From: Clostridiaceae bacterium | GTDB lineage: Bacteria; Bacillota; Clostridia; Lutisporales; Lutisporaceae | Reading direction: 5' to 3' | Assembly: GCA_028697435.1 (NCBI GenBank) | Contig: JAQVFD010000056.1 | Coordinates: forward strand, 1 to 9,997 | Length of the DNA: 9,997 nucleotides | In this document: positions 1 through 6,500 of the stretch, in pieces | Layout of the letters: each line of letters opens with the position of its first letter | Position numbering within the stretch: position 1 is the stretch's first letter | The notes under the pieces: model-generated | What the model was told of the DNA's origin: nothing | Database searches by the model: none | The model's input: the letters and a program-made list of their open reading frames with translations, nothing else | Program-made: the position numbers and the translations under genes

Positions 1-1
1 A

Positions 2-1222
2 GATTATGAAGCTGCTGTTCAATACATTTATGCTAGTAAAGGTCTCCTGCTTGTAAATGGAATAGCGGGCTTTCTGATCCTTACCATTGGCGGAGGACAA
101 GAAAGGCAGATATCAGAGCCTGAGACAGAAAAAAGGATACGTGGCACCCGGGAAGGCCCTGTAGAGGATATATGGGTTAATATCGGGATGATAAGGAAGG
201 TTGTTAAAGACCCAAAGCTTCGGATTGAAATGACCAAGGTAGGTGATCGTACAAAGACAGATGTTGCAATTGTATATATTGACGGGGTAGCGGATCCCAA
301 AATAGTTGAAGAAGTAAGAACGAGGATAAGCAAAATAAAGATTGATGCTATACTTTCCAGCGGATATATTGAGCAATACATTGAAGATAATCCATGGTCT
401 GTTTTTCCTCAGCTTCAGGGGACTGAAAAGTCAGATAAAGCGATAGCTAACATGCTCGCAGGAAGGATTCTTATTATAGCTGACAGATCGCCATATGTTT
501 TTACAGCTCCTGCGATATTTATTGAATTTTTTCAGGCAACAGAAGACTACAATGAAAGACCATGGGTCGGAATATTTGCACGTATTATAAGACTGTTTGC
601 CTTTATAACTGCAGTTATGGGCACATCTGTCTATATAGCCCTTACAACCTTTCACCCGGAGCTTATACCTTCAAATTTGATTATAAGCTTTGCGCGTATG
701 AGGAAAAAGGTGCCGTTCCCGCCAATAGTTGAGGTACTGATTATGGAGTTTATTGTTGAGGTGCTGAGGGAGGCAGGAATACGCCTTCCTACTTCAGTAG
801 CAGGAACGTTAGGCTTAGTCGGAGGAATAATACTGGGAGATGCTGCTATAAGGTCCAATTTGGTAAGTCCTGTAATGGTAGTAGTAATAGCAATCACTAC
901 GGTATGTAATTTCGTGCTGCCCAACTACAGTATGACATTGGTAATGAGACTCTTGAGGCTTTTTCTTATTCTGTTGGCGGTTTCTTTTGGCGGCTATGGA
1001 ATATCCCTTGGACTCCTTGTGATATTGACTCATCTTGCGAGACTTGAGAGCTTTAGTGTACCTTATATGTCTCCATATGCACCATTCAGGTATAGAGATA
1101 TGAAGGATGCTTTTCTAAGATTTCCTTTGTGGAAGCTTACAAAAAGACCATTGTCAATACCCCATGAAGATGATACGAGGGCAGTAAGTAACAGAGAAAA
1201 GAGTGATACGAGTGAAAACTGA
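2..1222 (+). CDS. GerA-family spore germination protein, A subunit (gerAA/gerKA type), 5'-truncated by window edge
   Basis: This is the A subunit of a GerA-type nutrient germinant receptor in the inner membrane of the spore, where it acts with the B and C subunits encoded next. The frame is open from base 2, giving 406 visible codons. The in-frame ATG at 188 is internal, because conserved family sequence lies before it: about residue 39 onward reads EPETEKRIRGTREGP, the hallmark linker of the soluble N-terminal region. A membrane domain follows, with hydrophobic stretches starting near LFAFITAVMG, and a PFPPIVEVLIMEF block from nt 713 that is typical of the family (Pfam GerA). The family is usually about 480-550 residues, so perhaps 100 residues are missing upstream. 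The charged tail ends at TGA 1220-1222, overlapping the next gene. The promoter is outside the window, and sigma-G control is expected from family knowledge only. The exact paralogue (gerA, gerB or gerK type) cannot be decided here. Confidence 0.95.
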   Translation, partial: DYEAAVQYIYASKGLLLVNGIAGFLILTIGGGQERQISEPETEKRIRGTREGPVEDIWVNIGMIRKVVKDPKLRIEMTKVGDRTKTDVAIVYIDGVADPKIVEEVRTRISKIKIDAILSSGYIEQYIEDNPWSVFPQLQGTEKSDKAIANMLAGRILIIADRSPYVFTAPAIFIEFFQATEDYNERPWVGIFARIIRLFAFITAVMGTSVYIALTTFHPELIPSNLIISFARMRKKVPFPPIVEVLIMEFIVEVLREAGIRLPTSVAGTLGLVGGIILGDAAIRSNLVSPVMVVVIAITTVCNFVLPNYSMTLVMRLLRLFLILLAVSFGGYGISLGLLVILTHLARLESFSVPYMSPYAPFRYRDMKDAFLRFPLWKLTKRPLSIPHEDDTRAVSNREKSDTSEN

Positions 1223-2318
1223 AATGGACTATACAATAACCAGCAAACAGCTTACTTTCATACTCGTAGGCTGCATGCTGGGCACGGGGATTATAACTCT
1301 CCCCAGGGTTACAACGGAAGTAATAGACCAGGATGCATGGCTGGCTGTATTATTCGGGGGGATTATTCCTTTTGTATCTCTTTGGCTTTCAAGCAGAATA
1401 ATCGGCAAATACCCCGGCTTATCCTTTATTGCACTTACCGAAAAGCTTGCCGGTAAAATTTTTGGCAGGCTTCTGGCAGCAGTGTTTGCCATATATTCCA
1501 TTCTGGCTGCGGCAGTGATACTACGGATATTTCTTGAAATAATCACTATGTACCTACTTCCCAAAACCCCTATGCTTGTAAAGGTAATGCTCGGACTGGG
1601 TGTAAGTGCATACATGGCAAGCTCAGGGATAAAGGTACTGGGAAGATTAAACGAATTCTTGTTTTATGTACTTCTTCCATTGATATTCTTTGTCTTACCC
1701 GCATTGTTTGCATATGCAGATATTCATTACCTCATGCCTGTATTGAATCATTCCATAAATGAGTATTCAAAAGCAGCCATTACTACAGGCTATGCATACT
1801 CCGGCTTCGAGACGCTCATTGTATTCGGTCCTTATGTAATAAAGAAGAAGGAGACTTTCAAGGCAAGCATAATAGCTCTGTCTATTACCGCATCCCTATA
1901 TTTATTCGCGGTTATAACCACTATGGTTGTATTCGGAGCTGGTCTCACACAAAAGATCACATGGCCTGTCTTAAGAATACAATCTGTCGTGGATATCCCG
2001 GTATTCGAAAGGATTGAGTTTCTGTTTATTCTTGCATGGATAGGATCATCTATAAAGCCGGTTTGCAATCAGTATTTTTGTGCCTGCCTTATTATAAAGG
2101 ATATGTTTGGAATAAGATCTTTAGGAGCGGTAGTGGCAGTATTATTTCCGATTATTGCATTCATCGCTTGGTATCCCAAAAACATATATAGTACCTTCTG
2201 CTTTTCGGACTTTGTCGGGACATATTCGCTTATACTGGGTACTGCGATGCCGCTGTTTTTATTGGGGCTTTCGTTAATTCGCAGTAAAGGAAGGGTTAAA
2301 GATGAAGGTAATTCATAG
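1212..2318 (+). CDS. GerB-family spore germination permease, B subunit (gerAB/gerKB type)
   Basis: This is the integral-membrane B subunit of the germinant receptor, an APC-superfamily-like permease (Pfam Spore_permease) thought to bind the germinant. The protein is about 368 residues and almost entirely hydrophobic, with roughly ten membrane segments. It opens with ITSKQLTFILVGCMLGTGI, the usual family start in which a short polar leader precedes TM1 with its glycine-rich G-x-G-I turn. The start is uncertain. GTG 1212 is preferred because a weak purine site (AAAAGAG, 1197-1203) lies 8 nt before it. GTG 1203 and ATG 1224, just after the upstream TGA, are alternatives. All imply overlap or near contact with the A-subunit stop, which suggests translational coupling. 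It ends in TAG 2316-2318, 17 bases inside the C-subunit gene. The length is normal for the family and no lesions are seen. Confidence 0.95.
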   Translation: MKTEMDYTITSKQLTFILVGCMLGTGIITLPRVTTEVIDQDAWLAVLFGGIIPFVSLWLSSRIIGKYPGLSFIALTEKLAGKIFGRLLAAVFAIYSILAAAVILRIFLEIITMYLLPKTPMLVKVMLGLGVSAYMASSGIKVLGRLNEFLFYVLLPLIFFVLPALFAYADIHYLMPVLNHSINEYSKAAITTGYAYSGFETLIVFGPYVIKKKETFKASIIALSITASLYLFAVITTMVVFGAGLTQKITWPVLRIQSVVDIPVFERIEFLFILAWIGSSIKPVCNQYFCACLIIKDMFGIRSLGAVVAVLFPIIAFIAWYPKNIYSTFCFSDFVGTYSLILGTAMPLFLLGLSLIRSKGRVKDEGNS

Positions 2319-3438
2319 GCGTATTTTGCTGTTAATAACTGCAGCAGCAAGTGTTCTGCTTTTGTCAGGCTGTTGGGATCAAAGGACGCTGGATGAGCTT
2401 GGGTTCCCGTTTTTATTGGGATATGACTATGCAAGAGAAGAGGAAAAAGAGTATCCTGATGACAAGTATCTTATAAGCGTAGGTGCCCCTGTGCTTTATG
2501 AAGAAGCCGAAAGCAAGTATCATGTTGAAAGGACTCCCGGTAAAGTGCCGGCACAGACAAGAAGCAGGAGGGATGCCCACTTCGGCGAACAGTATATACT
2601 GGGTCAGGAACAGGTTGCGATTTTTGGAAATGAGATTGCCGAAAGGGAAAATCTGAATGTACTGATGGATTCCTTAAGCAGAAATGATAAAATAAAAGAT
2701 TCTTTGTATATGGCGGTAGCAGAGGGAAGAGCGGTTGATTTAATAAGCACGCGTGTAAAGCACTATCCCAACACAGGTATATATATAAGGATGCTGTTAA
2801 AGAACATAAGAAAAAGCAATTTTCTCCCCGTATGCACATTGTTTACGTTCAGAAGGGATGTTTTTTCAAATAATACAGCGCCAATGCTGCCCTGTATAGT
2901 GCAAAAAGGTGAGGATATAGTGCTGGCGGGCTCGTGCTTTGTAAGCGACGGGAGAAAAACAGAAAATATAGGCTGGATGGAATCACAGACGGCAGTTTTT
3001 CTGCGCGGTATCAAAGCCAAGGGAGAAATTTCTTATGACGTTATAGAAGATGAAAAGGTTATAGATCGGCAAACATTTTCCGGTGGCAACAGACGTAAAG
3101 TCAAGATAAAAAGGGAAGGAGACAAATATATAGTTAATATACAAATAATACTGTCGGGAGTAATAGTAGAGAAAACAAAGACCCAACCATTAAGGGAACT
3201 CCCGGAAACATTGAAGCTCACTCAAAAATCCCTGGAGGATCTAATTAAGAAGCGGTCACAGGAACTTGTGAAAAAGGTGCAGGAGGAATACGGCTTTGAT
3301 GCGTTAAACATAGCAAAGGAAATAAAGGCACATTCCAGGGAGAAATTTGAGAAAGAAGATATCGACAGTATCATCCGGGATGCTGAGATAAATGTTGATG
3401 TGAAAGTTAATATTGAGAATACGGGCGGCTGGGTATAA
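2302..3438 (+). CDS. Ger(x)C-family spore germination lipoprotein, C subunit (gerAC/gerKC type)
   Basis: This is the lipoprotein C subunit of the germinant receptor, anchored on the outer face of the inner spore membrane. The 378-residue product begins with a lipoprotein signal peptide: basic residues HRR, a hydrophobic core and the lipobox LLSGC with the lipid-modified cysteine at residue 24. It is followed directly by WDQRTLDELGF, the Ger(x)C signature. The rest is soluble and of mixed alpha/beta type, with a charged helical C-terminal region (SLEDLIKKRSQELVKKVQ) as in GerC structures. The ATG at 2302 is supported by a strong Shine-Dalgarno sequence, AAAGGAAGGG at 2286-2295, with a 6-nt spacer inside the end of the B gene. 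It ends in TAA 3436-3438. No hairpin terminator is visible behind it, so transcription may continue into the next gene. The length matches the family norm. Confidence 0.95.
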   Translation: MKVIHRRILLLITAAASVLLLSGCWDQRTLDELGFPFLLGYDYAREEEKEYPDDKYLISVGAPVLYEEAESKYHVERTPGKVPAQTRSRRDAHFGEQYILGQEQVAIFGNEIAERENLNVLMDSLSRNDKIKDSLYMAVAEGRAVDLISTRVKHYPNTGIYIRMLLKNIRKSNFLPVCTLFTFRRDVFSNNTAPMLPCIVQKGEDIVLAGSCFVSDGRKTENIGWMESQTAVFLRGIKAKGEISYDVIEDEKVIDRQTFSGGNRRKVKIKREGDKYIVNIQIILSGVIVEKTKTQPLRELPETLKLTQKSLEDLIKKRSQELVKKVQEEYGFDALNIAKEIKAHSREKFEKEDIDSIIRDAEINVDVKVNIENTGGWV

Positions 3439-3494
3439 GCTAAAAAATGTGTTATTATTTATTATATACTATATGTGAAGAGTGGGGTGTTAAA

Positions 3495-4679
3495 TTGCTT
3501 ACCGACATACTGATTAAGTCCTTTATCAAGGATAGAGATAATGTCAGGGATAAAAATGTCAGGCAGAAATACGGATACTTAGGCGGGATCGTTGGCATTG
3601 CCTGCAATGTGGTGCTTTCAGGAGCAAAGCTTGCAATAGGCCTTATAATAAACAGCATAGCCATTACTGCCGATGCCGTAAACAATTTGTCTGATGCCGC
3701 TTCTTCAATAATTACATTGATTGGTTTTAAGATAACCAATAAACCTGCTGACCGGGAGCACCCTTTCGGTCATGCAAGGATAGAATATATATCCGCAATG
3801 GTAGTATCCTTTATGGTAATACTCGTAGGCTTTGAATTCCTGAAAAGCTCCTTTGATAGAGTAAGGAATCCGGAAATAGTTTCCTTTGATATAATTTCTT
3901 TTTCGGTATTACTATTATCCATAGGTGTTAAGGTATGGCTGAGCAGGTTTTATAAAAAAATTGGGCGGAGAATAGGAAGTAAGGCTATGGAAGCTTCCGC
4001 CGCGGATAGCCTGAGTGATGTAGCTACCACATCGGTAGTTGCCATATCACTGCTTGCTTCCCTGTGGACGACTTTCCCGGTTGATGGATATGCAGGACTC
4101 CTGGTGTCTGCATTTATAATTTATTCCGGAATAACGCTTACGAAAGACACACTGAATCCTCTGCTGGGAGAAGCTCCTGAGCCGGAATTTATAAAGTCGG
4201 TAACTGAGAAGACCTTGAGTTATGAGGGTATCATAGGAATACATGATATGATAGTCCACAACTATGGTCCCGGCAGACGCGTTGTTTCACTGCATGCCGA
4301 GATTCCTGCCGGTATGGATATTATGAAAGCCCATGATATAATAGATTTGGCAGAGAAGGAAATATCTGAGGAAATGGATATACATTTGGTAATCCACATG
4401 GATCCAATAAACACTGATGATAAAGTAGTGCAGAAAACCCTGATGCAGATAACGGAATTGATATATGGAATGTATGAAGAGCTGACAATACATGATTTCA
4501 GGATAGTCGGAGGAGAGGACCATAAGAATCTCTTATTCGATTTAGTGGTACCTTATGAATTTGATGAAAAAAAGGCTGGGGAAATCTCTAATGAAATAGC
4601 CCGGGAAATAAAAATGCAGCATCCTGAGTGTAATGCAATAATTTATATTGACAGAGAATATGCAATCCTTAATAAATAG
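3495..4679 (+). CDS. Cation diffusion facilitator (CDF) family metal exporter, probably Mn-type
   Basis: This is a proton-coupled divalent-metal efflux transporter in the cytoplasmic membrane. The frame reaches back to an ATG at 3447. TTG 3495 is the better start because GGGGTG (3484-3489) lies 5 nt before it and the predicted N-terminus, (M)LTDILIKSFIKDRDNV, resembles clostridial relatives; this gives 394 residues. Visible parts are six membrane segments (about residues 28-210), the EHPFGHARIEY loop between TM2 and TM3, and a C-terminal cytoplasmic dimerisation domain from about residue 220 (GIHDMIVHNYGPG, then HLVIHMDP). The metal site shows N63 and D67 in TM2 (NNLSD) and D171 and D175 in TM5 (DSLSD). 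That N-D/D-D pattern is typical of Mn-type CDFs such as MntE, rather than the D-D/H-D pattern of Zn/Fe types. The substrate is inferred from these four positions only. The gene lies 56 nt after the germination operon and ends with TAG. Confidence 0.93.
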   Translation: MLTDILIKSFIKDRDNVRDKNVRQKYGYLGGIVGIACNVVLSGAKLAIGLIINSIAITADAVNNLSDAASSIITLIGFKITNKPADREHPFGHARIEYISAMVVSFMVILVGFEFLKSSFDRVRNPEIVSFDIISFSVLLLSIGVKVWLSRFYKKIGRRIGSKAMEASAADSLSDVATTSVVAISLLASLWTTFPVDGYAGLLVSAFIIYSGITLTKDTLNPLLGEAPEPEFIKSVTEKTLSYEGIIGIHDMIVHNYGPGRRVVSLHAEIPAGMDIMKAHDIIDLAEKEISEEMDIHLVIHMDPINTDDKVVQKTLMQITELIYGMYEELTIHDFRIVGGEDHKNLLFDLVVPYEFDEKKAGEISNEIAREIKMQHPECNAIIYIDREYAILNK

Positions 4680-4744
4680 TAAAAGATAGGAAATTATAAC
4701 TGTTGAGATATTGATAATTATCGGTGAATAGGGTAAAATATCAT

Positions 4745-4773
4745 TTGACATTCCAGCTGAATATATATATAAT
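4745..4773 (+). promoter_or_regulatory. Consensus sigma-A promoter for the ileS leader
   Basis: A perfect -35 hexamer TTGACA (4745-4750) and a perfect -10 hexamer TATAAT (4768-4773) are separated by exactly 17 bases. Transcription should begin near 4780, shortly before the first T-box stem. This gives ileS its own strong housekeeping promoter, independent of the genes upstream. It is read directly from the sequence; activity is inferred. Confidence 0.88.
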
Positions 4774-4779
4774 TATGGA

Positions 4780-5040
4780 TATTAATTTGATAAATACAGC
4801 AGCATTGAAGAGGACAGTAGTAAAAGGCGCAATTCAAAGAGAGACACTCATTTGGTGAAAGATTGTCATTTGCAATTTTATGAAGATCACCTCGGAGTTG
4901 GAGAGCTGAAACCATTAAGCTCTTCCGTAGGCATACGTTACATGCATTAAGTGGTGCATCATAATTTCGAAATTGATGCATAACCTGGGTGGTACCGCGG
5001 TATAATATCGTCCCTTTGGCTTTGGCTGAAGGGGCTTTTT
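4780..5040 (+). ncRNA. T-box riboswitch (tRNA-Ile-sensing leader of ileS)
   Basis: This is a cis-acting leader that binds uncharged tRNA-Ile and then allows ileS transcription to continue. Stem I is closed by GAGG (4810-4813) with CCTC (4890-4893). It contains the conserved AAAGAGAG bulge (4836-4843), the distal GGTGAAA loop (4854-4860) and a specifier triplet ATC (Ile) at 4886-4888 followed by the usual A. The conserved GAGAGCTGAAA segment (4901-4911) comes next. Then comes a possible stem II (CCA-TTAA at 4912-4918 with TTAA-TGG at 4947-4954). A clear stem III follows (TGCATC 4955-4960 with GATGCA 4975-4980, AATT pairs, TCGA loop). The T-box core GGGTGGTACCGCG spans 4987-4999; its TGGT (4990-4993) can pair with the ACCA end of tRNA-Ile. 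GGG at 4987-4989 can pair with CCC at 5012-5014 in the antiterminator, competing with the terminator. The specifier fits the downstream gene. Confidence 0.95.
5010..5040 (+). terminator. Regulated intrinsic terminator of the ileS T-box
   Basis: GTCCCTT (5010-5016) pairs with AAGGGGC (5029-5035), including one U-G pair, around a 12-base loop. It is followed by TTTTT (5036-5040). The 5' arm contains the CCC also used by the antiterminator, so the two structures are mutually exclusive, as in other T-box leaders. It would also stop any read-through arriving from the CDF gene. Confidence 0.88.
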
Positions 5041-5081
5041 AAATGCCTGTTACAATCATACTCTCAGAAAGGATGTATATA

Positions 5082-6476
5082 ATGGATAAGTTTAAGTTTT
5101 TATCAGAAGGTCGAATTGCAGAAAATGAAAAAAGCATATCAGAATACTGGAATGAGATTGATATCCTGAATAAATGCGTGGAAACAAGAGAGGACAAGAA
5201 ACCGTTCATATTTTATGAAGGGCCTCCTACTGCAAATGGAAAGCCCGGCCTGCACCATGTAATTTCAAGGACTCTTAAGGACACAGTTTGCCGCTACAAA
5301 ACCATGAAGGGATATCAGGTAAAGAGGAAGGGCGGTTGGGACACCCACGGACTTCCCGTAGAAATTGAAGTTGAAAAACAGCTCAAATTGACAGGCAAGC
5401 AGGATATTGAAAAGTATGGCATAAAGGAATTCAATAAGAAGTGCCGTGAGTCTGTTTTTAAATATGTAGAGATGTGGAGGGACATGACTGAAAAGATGGC
5501 TTTCCTCATAGATATGGACAATCCATATGTGACTTATGAAAATGAGTACATTGAATCAGTATGGTGGATACTGAAAAAGTTCAAGGATGTAGGATATCTT
5601 TATGAGGGGCATAAGATATCTCCGTACTGTTCAAGATGCGGTACAGGACTTGCGACTCACGAGGTAGCCCAAGGCTATAAAGAGATAAAGACTACTACCG
5701 TAATTGCAAAGTTTAAGAAAAAAGATGCAAACGAGTATTTTTTGGCATGGACAACAACCCCTTGGACACTCCCCTCTAATGTGGCTTTGACGGTTAATCC
5801 AAAGGAGACATATCTCAGGGTAAGGCAGAATGATGAAATATATTATATAGAAAAGACATTGGCCGATAAGGTATTGGGAGAAGACTACGAAGTATTGGGA
5901 GAACTCAATGGCACAGAGATGGAATATATGGAATATGAGCAGCTTATACCTTTTGTAAATACAGATAAAAAAGCTTTTTATATAACATTAGCTGATTATG
6001 TAACAACTGAGGATGGTACGGGCATAGTTCACACCGCACCTGCCTTTGGTGAAGATGACTATAATACAGGAAGAAAATATGATCTTCCGGTACTTCAACC
6101 TGTCAGCATGGAAGGTAAATTTACGGAAACCCCTTGGAAAGGGCAGTTTGTAATGGATACCGATCTTGAAATAATTAAATGGCTGGCAGCAGAGGGCAAG
6201 CTTTTTAAAAGAGAAAAGGTTGATCATAACTATCCTCACTGCTGGAGATGCGGCACACCGCTGCTTTACTATGCAAAACCCAGCTGGTATATAGAAATGA
6301 CCAAGCTCAGGGATAATCTTGTTGCTTATAATAATGCGGTAAACTGGTTCCCATCATATGTCGGGGAGAAACGCTTCGGCAACTGGCTTGAGAATGTGAA
6401 TGACTGGGCTCTTTCAAGAGACAGATACTGGGGTACACCCCTTAATATATGGCGATGCGACTGTGGACACACATAA
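5082..6476 (+). CDS. ileS: IleRS N-terminal part: first half of catalytic core plus CP1 editing domain
   Basis: As written, translation from 5082 gives a 464-residue product. It carries the first half of the Rossmann catalytic fold: YEGPPTANGKPGLHH at about residues 45-59, with GLHH where HIGH is expected, then the WDTHGLPVEIEVEKQ block typical of type 2 IleRS. A zinc-type CSRCG follows at C183/C186. The CP1 editing domain comes next, with WTTTPWTLPSN (223-233) and GTGIVHTAPAFGEDD (312-326), which holds the aspartates of the editing pocket. The second CxxC-type motif, HCWRCGTPLLYY, and SRDRYWGTPLNIW close the fragment. It lacks the KMSKS loop and tRNA-binding domains, so it should not charge tRNA alone, though the editing domain could fold. 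Confidence 0.8.
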   Translation: MDKFKFLSEGRIAENEKSISEYWNEIDILNKCVETREDKKPFIFYEGPPTANGKPGLHHVISRTLKDTVCRYKTMKGYQVKRKGGWDTHGLPVEIEVEKQLKLTGKQDIEKYGIKEFNKKCRESVFKYVEMWRDMTEKMAFLIDMDNPYVTYENEYIESVWWILKKFKDVGYLYEGHKISPYCSRCGTGLATHEVAQGYKEIKTTTVIAKFKKKDANEYFLAWTTTPWTLPSNVALTVNPKETYLRVRQNDEIYYIEKTLADKVLGEDYEVLGELNGTEMEYMEYEQLIPFVNTDKKAFYITLADYVTTEDGTGIVHTAPAFGEDDYNTGRKYDLPVLQPVSMEGKFTETPWKGQFVMDTDLEIIKWLAAEGKLFKREKVDHNYPHCWRCGTPLLYYAKPSWYIEMTKLRDNLVAYNNAVNWFPSYVGEKRFGNWLENVNDWALSRDRYWGTPLNIWRCDCGHT

Positions 6477-6500
6477 TCCATAGGTTCAATTAAAGAGCTT

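Noticed and set aside
188..190. ATG 188 as the start of the GerA-type subunit
   Set aside because: The same frame is open back to base 2 and encodes conserved GerA-family sequence (EPETEKRIRGTREGP) before this ATG, so the gene starts outside the window.
3465..3470. TATACT as a -10 element for the CDF gene
   Set aside because: The region 16-18 bases upstream is an A-run with no -35 resemblance and there is no TGn extension; AT-rich chance match is likely.
4713..4722. Palindrome GATAATTATC between the CDF gene and the ileS promoter, considered as a metal-regulator (Fur/MntR-like) operator
   Set aside because: It is only 10 bases, lacks the spacing of known Fur-type sites, lies more than 20 bases upstream of the -35 of ileS and downstream of the CDF gene.
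4718..4981. Minus-strand open frame across the ileS leader
   Set aside because: It overlaps the promoter and T-box structure, is rich in unusual residues such as Cys and Tyr, and has no supporting start signal.
5043..5045. ATG 5043 as the ileS start
   Set aside because: It sits directly behind the T-run of the T-box terminator with no ribosome binding site; ATG 5082 has AGAAAGGA at correct spacing.
6474..6476. Recoding of the ileS stop as selenocysteine or pyrrolysine
   Set aside because: The codon is TAA, not TGA or TAG, and no nearby recoding structure was evident.
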